A DNA stretch of 64,000 nucleotides from positions 1 through 64,000 of the forward strand of contig JAGZIN010000009.1 of the NCBI GenBank assembly GCA_018366195.1, in the 5' to 3' direction. Source of the DNA: Butyricicoccus pullicaecorum (GTDB taxonomy: Bacteria; Bacillota; Clostridia; Oscillospirales; Butyricicoccaceae). Shown one piece after another: positions 42,909 through 52,690 of the stretch; within the stretch, counting starts at the first letter, position 1; the number at the start of each line of letters is the position of its first letter. Below the pieces are notes generated by a model. The model ran no database searches and was not told the DNA's origin. It worked only from the letters and a program-made list of their open reading frames with translations. The translations under genes were made by a program, and so were the position numbers.

Positions 42909-43712
42909 TCACCAACCCATTCTTCCCAAAACAATTACGGCAGCAAACACACAGACAGAAACCAGTCCCGCCCCCGCATCTACCTTGCCAAACTGCATTT
43001 GCTTCATGCGAGTACGCCCAACATCACCGCGGTACAAACGGCATTCCATCGCAATGGCAAGCTCATCTGCACGGCGAAATGCCGAGATAAACAACGGAAC
43101 CAAAATCGGCACCATCGCACGGGCACGCTGCACCAGATTGCCGGATTCAAAATCAGCACCTCGCGCTTTCTGCGCCGCAATGATTTTTTCAGTTTCCTCA
43201 ATGAGGGTCGGAATAAACCGCAATGCAATCGACATCATCATCGCAAGCTCATGCACCGGCAGATGGATTTTTTTGAAGGGTGACAGCAATCGTTCGAGTC
43301 CGTCTGTCAGCTCAATGGGAGATGTTGTATAGGTCAGCATAGACGTGCCAATAATCAGCAGCAAAATACGCACCACCATCAAAATCGCCACCTTGATTCC
43401 GGCATCTGTCAGCTTCAAAAAGCCAAAGCTCCAGAGTACATTTCCGGGCGTATAAAACAGATTGAGAATTGCAGTGAACGCCACAATAAACACCACTGGT
43501 TTGAGCCCGCGCACAACAATTTTCGGCTGAATTCCCGAAATTCGAATGACCGCAAAAATATAAAGCGCCAAGAGGGCATAGGATATCGGTCCGGAAGCAA
43601 GAAACAGGGTGACAATCATCGCAACCACCAGCAAAAGTTTGAGACGCGGATCCACACGATGCACGATGCTCTGTCCCGGAAAATACTGTCCAATTGTAAT
43701 ATCTCGAAGCAT
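42909..43712 (-). CDS. ecfT: Energy-coupling factor transporter transmembrane protein EcfT
   Basis: EcfT couples the two ATPases to exchangeable vitamin-binding S components. The 267-residue protein starts MLRDITIGQYFPGQSIVHRVDPRLKL-like and has about five hydrophobic segments. The two coupling-helix motifs with Ala-Arg-Gly are present: AAQKARGADF and the nearby SAFRRADELAIAMECRLY. It starts at the base after the ecfA2 stop codon (TAAATG). S components are not encoded in the window, so this is a group II system serving several vitamins. Confidence 0.95.
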   Translation of the reverse strand: MLRDITIGQYFPGQSIVHRVDPRLKLLLVVAMIVTLFLASGPISYALLALYIFAVIRISGIQPKIVVRGLKPVVFIVAFTAILNLFYTPGNVLWSFGFLKLTDAGIKVAILMVVRILLLIIGTSMLTYTTSPIELTDGLERLLSPFKKIHLPVHELAMMMSIALRFIPTLIEETEKIIAAQKARGADFESGNLVQRARAMVPILVPLFISAFRRADELAIAMECRLYRGDVGRTRMKQMQFGKVDAGAGLVSVCVFAAVIVLGRMGW

Positions 43713-44573
43713 TTATCGACCCTCCTTGCATGCGCGAATCGCCTTGACTGCATCAGCAACCGTATAAATAGAGGGGTCTAAATCAAAGCCGCGCCGCACC
43801 AGCTCCCGAACGACCTTTGTAATCTCTGGAATATCCAATCCAGCCTGTGTAATTTCATCTGCATGCGCAAACACCTCCCGCGGTGTTCCACACAACATCA
43901 CCTTTGCCTGATTCATAACCAGCAGCCGGTCTGCCAAACGTGCAATATCCTCCATGGAATGGGATACAATCAAAATGGTCGCACCCGAACGGGCATGGTA
44001 ATCCTGAATCTGTGCCAGAATTTCATCACGCCCTGCGGGGTCCAGCCCCGCCGTTGGCTCGTCCAAAATCAGCACCTGCGGACGCATGGCAATTACGCCC
44101 GCAATCGCAACACGGCGTTTCTGACCGCCGGAAAGCGCAAACGGAGAATGTCCTGCCAGTGCCGGTTCCAACCCTACGAAATCCATCGCCTCACGCACTC
44201 GCTTTTCTATCTCAGAGGCAGAAAGCCCCATATTCTGCGGTCCAAATGCAATGTCCTTGGCAATGGTTTCTTCAAACAGCTGATATTCCGGATACTGAAA
44301 CACCAGCCCTACGGCAAATCGCGTTTTTCGGTCACACTTTCCCTTCGCGTCCCAGATAGAATGACCAGAAAGCAGCACTTCTCCCGAAGTCGGCTTGAGC
44401 AGCCCATTGAAATGCTGAATCAGAGTGGATTTTCCCGAGCCGGTATGCCCTATGACACCCAAAATTTCTCCTTTTTTCACCCCTATATTGACATGATCGA
44501 GCGCCATGCGCTCAAATGGGGTACCTGCACCATAAACCTGTGTCAAGTCCCTCGTTTCTAAAATATATGACAT
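43713..44573 (-). CDS. ecfA2: Energy-coupling factor transporter ATPase EcfA2
   Basis: This 286-residue ABC ATPase has Walker A GHTGSGKST at about residues 41-49, the Q-loop VFQYPEYQLFEETI, the signature LSGGQKRRVAIAG and Walker B VLILDEPTAGLDP. YPEYQLF after the Q-loop is typical for EcfA2, whereas EcfA1 has NPDNQIV. It forms the heterodimer with EcfA1, whose gene is 14 bases upstream, and powers vitamin uptake through EcfT. Confidence 0.95.
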   Translation of the reverse strand: MSYILETRDLTQVYGAGTPFERMALDHVNIGVKKGEILGVIGHTGSGKSTLIQHFNGLLKPTSGEVLLSGHSIWDAKGKCDRKTRFAVGLVFQYPEYQLFEETIAKDIAFGPQNMGLSASEIEKRVREAMDFVGLEPALAGHSPFALSGGQKRRVAIAGVIAMRPQVLILDEPTAGLDPAGRDEILAQIQDYHARSGATILIVSHSMEDIARLADRLLVMNQAKVMLCGTPREVFAHADEITQAGLDIPEITKVVRELVRRGFDLDPSIYTVADAVKAIRACKEGR

Positions 44574-44587
44574 GATAGATTCGCTCC

Positions 44588-45436
44588 TCAGTTCGCCAGA
44601 TATCGCTCCAAGATGTCAGCACAGGCATCTACCGTGAGCGCGTTGATTGGCAGCTCTGTACCAATTTGGTTGTTGAGATCAAAAATCACTTCTATGGTCT
44701 GCGGCACAGTCAGGCTCGCAGCATGCAGGGCATCTACCTGCGTAAAGATTTCCTCCGGTGTACCCTGCATGAGGATTTTCCCACCATGCATCACAACCAC
44801 ACGCCCTGCCTGAACCGCCTCGTCCATGTGATGTGTGATGAGTACCACCGTAATTCCCATCTTTTCATTGAGGGTACGAATGACACGCATGACCTCCCGA
44901 CGGCCCGCCGGGTCAAGCATGGCGGTTGGCTCATCAAAAACGACACATCTTGGCATCATGGCGATGACGCCTGCAATGGCAACACGCTGCTTTTGACCGC
45001 CGGACAGCTTATGCGGCGCATGCCGCCGAAACTCATACATACCAACTGCCTTGAGCGCTTTCTCTACCCGCTGACGAATTTCTTCGGGCGGCACACCCAG
45101 ATTTTCCAGCGCAAATGCCACATCTTCCTCGACCACGGTTGCAACAATTTGGTTGTCCGGATTTTGAAATACCATGGCACAGGTTTTTCGGATATCATAG
45201 AGCTGATTGGAATCACGCGTGTCCATGCCGTCCACATAAACCGTTCCGCCGGAAGGCAGACGAATCCCATTGAAATGACTTGCCAGTGTCGATTTTCCCG
45301 AGCCATTATGCCCCAGTACAGCTACAAATTCTCCACTTTCAATGGAAAGATTGACACCATTGAGCGCAGTCTTTTTCTCTCCCTCTGCCGACTGATAGAT
45401 GTAGGTCAGGTCCTCAGTCTTAATAATTTGATACAT
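44588..45436 (-). CDS. ecfA1: Energy-coupling factor transporter ATPase EcfA1
   Basis: This 282-residue ABC ATPase has Walker A GHNGSGKST, the Q-loop VFQNPDNQIVATVVEEDVAF that identifies EcfA1, the signature LSGGQKQRVAIAG and Walker B CVVFDEPTAMLDP. The ATG at 45436 has AGAGG nine bases upstream; an in-frame ATG eight codons earlier lies inside the end of the intergenic region and is less likely. It follows the methyltransferase gene after 33 bases. Confidence 0.95.
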   Translation of the reverse strand: MYQIIKTEDLTYIYQSAEGEKKTALNGVNLSIESGEFVAVLGHNGSGKSTLASHFNGIRLPSGGTVYVDGMDTRDSNQLYDIRKTCAMVFQNPDNQIVATVVEEDVAFALENLGVPPEEIRQRVEKALKAVGMYEFRRHAPHKLSGGQKQRVAIAGVIAMMPRCVVFDEPTAMLDPAGRREVMRVIRTLNEKMGITVVLITHHMDEAVQAGRVVVMHGGKILMQGTPEEIFTQVDALHAASLTVPQTIEVIFDLNNQIGTELPINALTVDACADILERYLAN

Positions 45437-45469
45437 TGGGTCTTTCCTCTCCCATTTCATTCTTTCTGC

Positions 45470-46336
45470 TCATCGTGCCGCGATATAACGCGCCGAGGAG
45501 CCGCACGGCAGCACAAGCCCCGTCGAGGTGACTGGCAGACCGATTTCCTGTGCCTCCACGCGTCCCAGATGGTGGCGCATTGCCGTCATTCCCAGAAGAT
45601 ACGCCATCACAGATGGAGCAAGTCCGGTCGAATAGCTGGAAATGAGTACAAACAGCGGCTGGTCAGAGAGAAGCTGCATCGTCAGCGTTACAAACTCTGC
45701 CACATCTTCCTCAATTTTCCATGTCTCTCCGCCCGGTCCACGGCCATAGCTTGGCGGGTCCATAATGATGGCATCATAGCGCCGCCCGCGCCGCAACTCC
45801 CGCTGCACAAACTTTTTGCAATCGTCTACAATCCAGCGAATCGGACGGTCTGACAAACCCGAGGACGCCGCATTTTCCCGCGCCCACTGTGTCATGCCCT
45901 TGGAAGCATCTACATGACATACACTGGCACCGGCAGCCGCAGCCGCGAGCGTTGCGCCGCCTGTATACGCAAAGAGATTCAGTACGCTAACTGGACGTCC
46001 GGCAGACCGCACCTGCTCCATGATAAAGTCCCAGTTCGCCGCCTGCTCCGGAAATAATCCTGTATGCTTAAATGCCATTGGCTTGAGCTGAAAGGTCAGC
46101 TCCCGATAGGAAATTGCCCACTGCTCTGGCAAATGGCGGATTTCCCACCTTCCGCCGCCCGAGGACGAGCGGTGATAAACCGCACCGGCACGGCTCCACA
46201 CCCGATTTTCCTCTGTGCGCTGCCAGATTGCCTGTGGGTCTGGGCGCTGTAAGATTTGATTGCCCCAACGCTCCAGCTTTTCTCCGCCGCCGCAGTCCAA
46301 CACTTCGTAATCCGCCCAGTTATTTGCAATCCACAT
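45470..46336 (-). CDS. Class I SAM-dependent methyltransferase, RlmI/RlmK-like
   Basis: This 288-residue protein has a Rossmann methyltransferase domain with VLNLFAYTGGATLAAAAAG, VDASKGMTQWARENAA and IIMDPPSYGRG. The order VLNLFAYTGG...DPPSYGRGP is characteristic of large rRNA methyltransferases of the RlmI/RlmK group, although the N-terminal PUA domain is absent and replaced by a short beta region. The target base is therefore unknown. It is the first gene of the ecf-truA operon. GGAGG lies ten bases before the ATG. Confidence 0.82.
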   Translation of the reverse strand: MWIANNWADYEVLDCGGGEKLERWGNQILQRPDPQAIWQRTEENRVWSRAGAVYHRSSSGGGRWEIRHLPEQWAISYRELTFQLKPMAFKHTGLFPEQAANWDFIMEQVRSAGRPVSVLNLFAYTGGATLAAAAAGASVCHVDASKGMTQWARENAASSGLSDRPIRWIVDDCKKFVQRELRRGRRYDAIIMDPPSYGRGPGGETWKIEEDVAEFVTLTMQLLSDQPLFVLISSYSTGLAPSVMAYLLGMTAMRHHLGRVEAQEIGLPVTSTGLVLPCGSSARYIAAR

Positions 46337-46404
46337 CTAAAATATCCTCCAATTGGAAAGGCTGTATTCGGTACGATTTTATTCTGCAATCCCGATAAAA
46401 TGAC

Positions 46405-46419
46405 AAGAGTTTAACTCTT
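46405..46419. repeat. Short perfect inverted repeat between divergent genes
   Basis: AAGAGTT-T-AACTCTT lies between the methyltransferase gene and the LtaS-like gene. It may be an operator. No regulator is assigned. Confidence 0.4.
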
Positions 46420-46547
46420 ATATTGTATCACCAAACCTGCGCTGGCGCAATTCCAAGGCGTTCCAAAAACATCTCTTTGTATCCATGAATTTTCCGGCAA
46501 AAAAGCCAGTCCCGCCAACGAAAAAGCCGATTTTATGTGAACAAAGG

Positions 46548-46576
46548 TTGCAAGATAGCAAAAACCCTCGTATAAT
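46548..46576 (+). promoter_or_regulatory. Promoter of the LtaS-like gene
   Basis: TTGCAA, 17-base spacer, TATAAT. Confidence 0.75.
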
Positions 46577-46623
46577 GAAGAAAAAACAATACGCGATATG
46601 CGCATCACTACGAGGAAAAACGC

Positions 46624-48546
46624 ATGAAAAAATATCGTTCCGGACATTCCAATCGCTGGATTAGTTTAAGCCCTTCCGCTTTGGGATACACCCGATATAC
46701 CGGCAAACGCGGACGCGGTCCCACCCTTCGGGTGTGGCGTATGCGCTGGCTGACGCTTTTGGGGCTTCTCCTTTCCGGTCTTGGAATCGGATTTTGCAGC
46801 CTGCGTCTGGCTGCCGGTCCGTTTGGGCAATCTATGTTTGACAGCTATTTCGCGCACCCCTCTATCCTTTGGCTCAATCTGACACCCGTTGTGCTCCTGC
46901 TCCTATTGCTTTGGTTTGTGCTTCGAAAGGCATGGCTTTCTGCTCTGCTCGGCGGCGGCGCCATCACAATCCTATCTATTTCGAATTATTTTAAGCTCAT
47001 GTTCCGTGATGACCCGCTGACGGCAGCCGACCTTGGACTTGCGGCAGAGGGGCTGCAAATGGCAGGGCATTACGTAACGGCAATCAGAACAGAGGTACTG
47101 ACTGCCTGTCTGCTGCTGCTGGGCTGCATCTTGCTTTTGGCACTGATTTGCCGCGCCCGTCCCTCTCAAACATGGAAAGGGCAAGTCGTGGGCATCTCAT
47201 TCTGTCTGCTGTTGCTCACAGGCGGCATCTGGACATTTTATGCCGGCGGCAAGTACACACAGACCGCTTGGCGCAGCTGGACGGACAATGCTGAGGCAAT
47301 CAACCAATGGTCTGCAACACAGGTCTATCTCTCAAAGGGTTTTGTCTATCCTTTTTTGCACAGTCTGCCCGAAGCAACCGAAGAAAAGCCGGCGGGATAC
47401 AAAAAAAGCAGTGTTGAGGCACTCATCAGCGAGCACCCAGACGCCAATATTCCAGAAAGCCAAAAGGTAAATGTGGTCTCAATTATGCTGGAAGGCTTCA
47501 ACGATTTGACACAATTTGCTGATATCGAGCTGCGTGAGGATAAGAAAAGCCCATACAAACCCTTCCATGACTTCGAAAAGGTGAGCTACACCGGTCGCCT
47601 CATTACCAACATCTTTGCAGCGGGCACCGTAGATACCGAGCGCGGACATGTAACTGGTATGACCGATTACGGCGACCTGCGGCACAACGCATGGTCCTAT
47701 GCCCGCTATTTTCAATCCCAAGGCTACATCACACAGGGCAGCCACCCTTCCAATGACTGGTTCTACAACCGCAAAAATATCAACGCACATCTGGGGTTTG
47801 AGGATTACTATTTTCTGGAAAATCATTACGCGGATATCAATGACGGAAAAATCGCCATGGACGACGTACTGCTTCCTGAAATCTATCAGCTTTTGGTACA
47901 GGATATCGCGCGCAAAAAACCTGTCTTTTCTTTCAATGTGACCTATCAAAACCATGGTCCTTATCCAATCGGCTGGCTGCGCTATGGCGAATATGTTCCC
48001 AAAGGCGTTTACAGCGAGGATACCTACTATATCCTCAACAACTATTTAGGCGGCATCGAAAAAACCGGCAGACAGCTGATTAAGCTCAAGAAAAAGCTGG
48101 ACGCTTTGGACGAACCAGTTGTTCTTTTCCTATACGGCGACCACAATCCATGGCTGGGGGACGGAAACAGTGTTTATAAAGAGCTGGGCGTCAACTTTGA
48201 CCTTTCCACGCAGGAGGGCTTTGAAAACTATTATGGTACCCGCTATCTCATGTGGGCAAACAAAGCCGCCAAGGACGTGCTCTCATTCGATTTCACAGGC
48301 AAGGGGCCTGACCTCAGCCCAGCCTTCCTGATGGCACATTTCTTTGAGCTTGTGGGCTGGCAGGGTCCAACGCTCACACAGGTAACGGCACCGCTTCTTG
48401 AACACGTGACAGTCGCAAGCAATCAGGGCGCATTCCTCTATGACGGCAAGCTGACCGCTGACCTGCCTGCATCTGCCGAGCCTGCATGGAAAGCCTATAC
48501 CAACCTCTGCTACTATCTGCGTAATGAATACCGCGTAAAACCATAG
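46624..48546 (+). CDS. LTA synthase family sulfatase, membrane-bound
   Basis: This 640-residue protein has a basic cytoplasmic start, about five transmembrane segments within residues 35-205, and a large extracytoplasmic alkaline-phosphatase-fold domain. Metal and catalytic residues are visible: the Glu in IMLEGFNDL, the Thr in AAGTVDTERGHVTG (the nucleophile in LtaS) and the Asp-His in LYGDHNPWLG. Such enzymes transfer glycerol-phosphate or phosphoethanolamine to envelope polymers. GAGGAAAAACGC precedes the ATG. Whether it makes lipoteichoic acid here cannot be told. ygiQ follows after 29 bases. Confidence 0.9.
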   Translation: MKKYRSGHSNRWISLSPSALGYTRYTGKRGRGPTLRVWRMRWLTLLGLLLSGLGIGFCSLRLAAGPFGQSMFDSYFAHPSILWLNLTPVVLLLLLLWFVLRKAWLSALLGGGAITILSISNYFKLMFRDDPLTAADLGLAAEGLQMAGHYVTAIRTEVLTACLLLLGCILLLALICRARPSQTWKGQVVGISFCLLLLTGGIWTFYAGGKYTQTAWRSWTDNAEAINQWSATQVYLSKGFVYPFLHSLPEATEEKPAGYKKSSVEALISEHPDANIPESQKVNVVSIMLEGFNDLTQFADIELREDKKSPYKPFHDFEKVSYTGRLITNIFAAGTVDTERGHVTGMTDYGDLRHNAWSYARYFQSQGYITQGSHPSNDWFYNRKNINAHLGFEDYYFLENHYADINDGKIAMDDVLLPEIYQLLVQDIARKKPVFSFNVTYQNHGPYPIGWLRYGEYVPKGVYSEDTYYILNNYLGGIEKTGRQLIKLKKKLDALDEPVVLFLYGDHNPWLGDGNSVYKELGVNFDLSTQEGFENYYGTRYLMWANKAAKDVLSFDFTGKGPDLSPAFLMAHFFELVGWQGPTLTQVTAPLLEHVTVASNQGAFLYDGKLTADLPASAEPAWKAYTNLCYYLRNEYRVKP

Positions 48547-48575
48547 CCCCCTATTTTTTCAAACAAGGAGTTATC

Positions 48576-50519
48576 ATGTCTGAATTTCTTCCCATCTCCC
48601 GCGCCGATATGGAGGCGCGCGGCTGGTATTACTGTGACTTTTTAATTGTAACCGGTGATGCCTACATTGACCACCCCTCTTTCGGCACGGCAATCATCTC
48701 CCGTGTGTTGGAGCATGCCGGCTTCCGTGTGGCAATTTTATCTCAGCCTTGCTTTACGGACGAGCGGGATTTTGCCGCAATGGGTCGGCCGCGCTATGGC
48801 GTCCTCATCAATGCAGGAAACATCGACTCCATGGTCGCACATTATACGGCTGCCAAAAAACGCCGTCACGATGATTCCTATACACCGGGCGGCGTCGGCG
48901 GCAAACGTCCAGACCGTGCCGTAACCGTCTATTCCATGTTGGCACGCCGCGCATTTCCGCAAACGCCCATCTATATCGGCGGCTTGGAGGCAAGTCTGCG
49001 CCGTTTTGCGCATTACGACTACTGGAGCGACCAAATCATGCCCTCCATTCTATCCTCCTCCGGCGCCGACGCGCTGATGTATGGTATGAGCGAGCGTTCT
49101 GTTTTGGAGCTTGCCAAAAATCTGAAGGCAGGAAAGCATGGCGCTGATGCCGTTCGCAATATCCGCGGCATTGCCTACTTTGCACACGATGCCGCACAAA
49201 TTCCTTTCCCTGTTGTCGCTTGTCCGTCTTATGAGGATACCCTGCAAAGCAAGGAATCGTATGCCCGTTCGGTCAAAATACAATATGACGAGGCTGACCA
49301 TGTGTACGGCAAAGCCATTCTTCAGGCACACGGCAAGCGCCTTCTGGTACAAAACCCACCTTCCCTCCCGCTGAACATGCAGGAAATGGACCAAATCTAT
49401 GCCTTGCCCTTTATGCGCACCTATCACCCCTCCTATGAAGCCGCAGGCGGGGTTCCTGCCATTCAGGAGGTGCAATTTTCCATCATACACAACCGCGGCT
49501 GCTTTGGTGCGTGCAACTTCTGTGCACTCGCCTTTCATCAGGGACGCTATATTTCGGCGCGCTCTCACGATTCCGTTGTACACGAAGCCGAACAAATTGC
49601 CCAGCACCCCGATTTTAAGGGATATATCCACGATGTAGGCGGTCCGACTGCCAACTTCCGCTTCCCCTCCTGCAAGCATCAGGAAACACATGGGCTGTGT
49701 GTCAAGAAACGCTGTCTGTTTCCCTCAGCATGCAAAAATCTGGAGGCAGACCATCAGGATTACCTCAAGCTGCTGCGCCGGCTGCGCGAGGTTCCCGGGG
49801 TCAAAAAGGTCTTTGTCCGTTCGGGTCTGCGCTATGACTATATGATGGCAGATGACAATGACGAATTCTTCCTCGAACTGGTCAAGCACCATATTTCCGG
49901 TCAGCTCAAGGTTGCACCGGAGCACATGAGTGATAACGCTCTGTATTATATGGGCAAACCATCATTTTCTGTTTATGAAAAATTCCGTGAGCGTTACGCA
50001 CGAATCAATGAAAAACTAGGCAAAAAGCAATACCTTGTTCCTTATCTGATGTCCTCCCACCCAGGAGCGACCTTACAGGACGCCATTCAGATGGCATGCT
50101 ACCTAAACAAAGTAGGCTATATGCCTCAACAGGTACAGGATTTTTATCCCACACCGGGCACACTTTCAACTGCGATGTACTATACCGAAATCGACCCGCG
50201 AACCATGAAACCCGTCTATGTTGCCAAAACACCCGAGGAGAAGGCAATGCAGCGTGCACTGCTGCAATGGCGCCGTCCGGAAAAGCGTCCGATTATCGTT
50301 TCAGCGCTTCGAAAGGCAGGACGTGAAGACTTGATTGGATTCGGCAAGGACTGTCTCATTCGTCCATTGCCCAATGAAGTGCCAAGAAAAAAGCCTTCCA
50401 AGCAGGAGGAGCGACGCCAATCACGTCCCCCGAAACATGGCGGAAAAACGAAGCGACCCACTTCTCCCAAAAAGGGAAAACAGAAATCTGCACCAAAGGG
50501 GATTCGACACACGAGATAA
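48576..50519 (+). CDS. YgiQ family radical SAM protein
   Basis: This 647-residue protein has the YgiQ N-terminal domain (RGWYYCDFLIVTGDAYIDHPSFG) and a radical SAM core with the cluster cysteines in RGCFGACNFCAL at about residue 310. VGGPTANFRFPSC and VAPEHMSDNALYYMGKP are family markers. The last 45 residues are Lys/Arg/Pro-rich and disordered. The function of YgiQ proteins is not established. AAGGAG lies six bases before the ATG. It probably shares a transcript with the LtaS-like gene and is followed by a terminator. Confidence 0.93.
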   Translation: MSEFLPISRADMEARGWYYCDFLIVTGDAYIDHPSFGTAIISRVLEHAGFRVAILSQPCFTDERDFAAMGRPRYGVLINAGNIDSMVAHYTAAKKRRHDDSYTPGGVGGKRPDRAVTVYSMLARRAFPQTPIYIGGLEASLRRFAHYDYWSDQIMPSILSSSGADALMYGMSERSVLELAKNLKAGKHGADAVRNIRGIAYFAHDAAQIPFPVVACPSYEDTLQSKESYARSVKIQYDEADHVYGKAILQAHGKRLLVQNPPSLPLNMQEMDQIYALPFMRTYHPSYEAAGGVPAIQEVQFSIIHNRGCFGACNFCALAFHQGRYISARSHDSVVHEAEQIAQHPDFKGYIHDVGGPTANFRFPSCKHQETHGLCVKKRCLFPSACKNLEADHQDYLKLLRRLREVPGVKKVFVRSGLRYDYMMADDNDEFFLELVKHHISGQLKVAPEHMSDNALYYMGKPSFSVYEKFRERYARINEKLGKKQYLVPYLMSSHPGATLQDAIQMACYLNKVGYMPQQVQDFYPTPGTLSTAMYYTEIDPRTMKPVYVAKTPEEKAMQRALLQWRRPEKRPIIVSALRKAGREDLIGFGKDCLIRPLPNEVPRKKPSKQEERRQSRPPKHGGKTKRPTSPKKGKQKSAPKGIRHTR

Positions 50520-50557
50520 CCGCAAGGGATCACGCCACATACGCTCCAGCGATCAAA

Positions 50558-50596
50558 GGGTTTGCTGTCTCAAAAACGGACAGCAGACCCTTTTTC
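50558..50596 (+). terminator. Terminator of the LtaS-like/ygiQ unit
   Basis: Hairpin GGGTTTGCTGTC / GACAGCAGACCC followed by five T. Confidence 0.9.
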
Positions 50597-50625
50597 TGCA
50601 CCTTAATTGCTGGAATATTCCAAAA

Positions 50626-50674
50626 ATAAACGCCCCGTCGGTTTCGATGATACATTCACCGAAACCGACGGGGC
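50626..50674 (-). terminator. Terminator of the azlCD/sirohaem reductase unit
   Basis: A perfect 15-pair hairpin GCCCCGTCGGTTTCG / CGAAACCGACGGGGC with a 13-base loop, followed on the minus strand by GTTTATTTTTGG. Confidence 0.75.
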
Positions 50675-50728
50675 TTCGCTTCATTTCTCAACTTGTGGGT
50701 GCAGCCGATAGTTGCATCTCTCTGTCAC

Positions 50729-52273
50729 TCAATCCAAATACGGCTGTGCCAATGCGCGCAAATCCTCCATGTGGTTTGGAATCCACTCGTCATACCGCTC
50801 ACACTCACGGGTCACTTCTTTTGCCAAATCCATTAAGAACAACGGAATCTGATTCTCTAGAATTGCACCCCAGCTCTCGCCAAACCTTTCCTGTTCCAGT
50901 TCAGCACTTCCCCCCACATACAGCATATAGGCGGGAAGCGGCTTGCCGTCTACCATTTTGACACCGCCGCGAAATCCGAGACTTCCCACCTGATGCGTTC
51001 CACAAGAGGACGGACAACCCGAAATATGAATCTGCGGCAGCGCACCGTCCGGAATATTGGCAGAGCGGGCAGCCTCCACACAAATGCGATAAAGCCGCTG
51101 GGAGTCGCGTACCCCCTGCTGACAGATTTCTGCACCCACACAGCAAACGGACGTCTCAAATAAAGTATTTGCACCGTCCTCGGTGACACGAAGCACTTCT
51201 TTTGCCTCCTGTGCTGTACAATGAATGATATACATGGTATTATCCGCACCCAAACGCAATTCTACGGCGTCCATCTCTCGAATTGTATCATACAACGCCT
51301 TGAGCGTCTCCACACTTGGCATACCGCCCAGCGGGTGGTACCACACTGCAAACAGTCCAGGCTGCTTTTGCGCAATGACACGTCTATCTTGGATTGTACT
51401 GCCATCTCCAGCCTTAGTAACCTCTTGTGCGCAAACAGACAAGTCCAAACCGCCCTCCTGCTTGACTGCCTCAAGCTGTTCCGCAAATGCCGCACGATAT
51501 GCGTCTGCACCGCCAAGTGCCTCCGGCATATAGCGTGTTCTTGCCTTTGCGCGCTGGCTGTAATTTCCATATTTCATAAACGTATTGACCATAGCACGGG
51601 TATAATAAAGCAGCTCTGTTCCGGATACTCCGCTTTCCATTAAAATTCCCATACGCGGACTGGGTCCCATACCACCAGCACTATATACATCAAAGGTACC
51701 ATCTTCCCGCGCAACAAACCCCAAATCCCGAATGGTTGCATGGGCAGTATTTTGGCGATGATTTGCAAATCCGACCTTTAGCTTGCGCGGCAGCTTGATA
51801 TCACGCAAAATCGAGAGCAGATACTCCCCCACCGCCTCGGCATAGGGCAGGACATCAAACGTCTCTCCCGGCAATACGCCAGACAATGGCGGGGCAATGA
51901 CATTTCGCGGATTGTCTCCCCCTCCTCCGCGGCAATAAATATGATATTCGAGGGCTTCATTGGCGATTGCCAGAATTTGTCTGCCTTTGAGATGATGCAG
52001 CTGAATGGTTTCTCCGGTGGTCAGCTTGACTGTGGTCAGCTCATATCGCTTAATCATATCCACGATAAACCCCAGCTGTTCCTTGGTCATGCGTCCGGCA
52101 GTCATGCGCAAACGCAGCATGCCATATTTCCCATTGCGCTCTGCATAGCTTCCAAAGGAACCGGAAATCCCTTTATATTTCTGGCGCAGCATCTGTCCGG
52201 TATAAAACATTCTGGTTGCTTCGTCAAACTGTTTCAGTTCTTCACGAAATGCCTCAACGATTTCCTTTTTCAT
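50729..52273 (-). CDS. Nitrite/sulfite reductase-like sirohaem iron-sulphur protein
   Basis: This 514-residue protein has the two ferredoxin-like and two sirohaem/4Fe-4S domains of assimilatory nitrite/sulfite reductases. Cluster and haem ligands are visible: SVCCVGAEICQQG and ISGCPSSCGTHQ (C-x5/6-C then C-x3-C). RMTAGRMTKEQL and RDLGFVAREDG match the N-terminal half. The ATG at 52273 follows GGGAG by seven bases. No nitrite or sulphate assimilation genes lie nearby, so whether the substrate is sulfite, nitrite or something else is open. It lies 108 bases after azlD in the same direction. Confidence 0.88.
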   Translation of the reverse strand: MKKEIVEAFREELKQFDEATRMFYTGQMLRQKYKGISGSFGSYAERNGKYGMLRLRMTAGRMTKEQLGFIVDMIKRYELTTVKLTTGETIQLHHLKGRQILAIANEALEYHIYCRGGGGDNPRNVIAPPLSGVLPGETFDVLPYAEAVGEYLLSILRDIKLPRKLKVGFANHRQNTAHATIRDLGFVAREDGTFDVYSAGGMGPSPRMGILMESGVSGTELLYYTRAMVNTFMKYGNYSQRAKARTRYMPEALGGADAYRAAFAEQLEAVKQEGGLDLSVCAQEVTKAGDGSTIQDRRVIAQKQPGLFAVWYHPLGGMPSVETLKALYDTIREMDAVELRLGADNTMYIIHCTAQEAKEVLRVTEDGANTLFETSVCCVGAEICQQGVRDSQRLYRICVEAARSANIPDGALPQIHISGCPSSCGTHQVGSLGFRGGVKMVDGKPLPAYMLYVGGSAELEQERFGESWGAILENQIPLFLMDLAKEVTRECERYDEWIPNHMEDLRALAQPYLD

Positions 52274-52381
52274 GATGATTCTCCCTCTCTTCTGCATTTT
52301 GAAACCGATATTTTCTTATAACAACGACCCATTTTCATAGAAAAGCCATGCGGTAAACCTGTGCTCTTGCAGTATCCCCCC

Positions 52382-52690
52382 CTACCCAGAAAAATACTCC
52401 CATATAAAAACAGCAATACAGGCTGCGCTCGCAACCGTAAACAGCGAACGCCCCTGCCATGCGAAGAAAACAGCAGCCACCAGACCTGCAAGCGCAGAAA
52501 TTGGTGTTTCTGTTGCAGATAAAATCGCCGGAAATGTCATAACCGAAAGGGTCACATACGGCATATAATAGAGAAACGAACGAATGGTGCGATTTTTAAT
52601 TTCTTTGCGGATTATCGTCAGCGGGAGGACACGAATCAGGTAGGTCACCAATGCCATAACCGCAATATATAAATATACTTCATGCCTCAT
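52382..52690 (-). CDS. azlD: AzlD family protein, branched-chain amino acid exporter small subunit
   Basis: This 102-residue membrane protein with about four hydrophobic segments starts MRHEVYLYIAVMALVTYLIR and contains LPLTIIRKEIKNRTIRSFLYYMP-like sequence, typical of AzlD. It works with AzlC to export branched-chain amino acids or analogues. The ATG at 52690 overlaps the end of azlC by 11 bases; residues upstream of it in the open frame are not family-like. Confidence 0.9.
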   Translation of the reverse strand: MRHEVYLYIAVMALVTYLIRVLPLTIIRKEIKNRTIRSFLYYMPYVTLSVMTFPAILSATETPISALAGLVAAVFFAWQGRSLFTVASAACIAVFIWEYFSG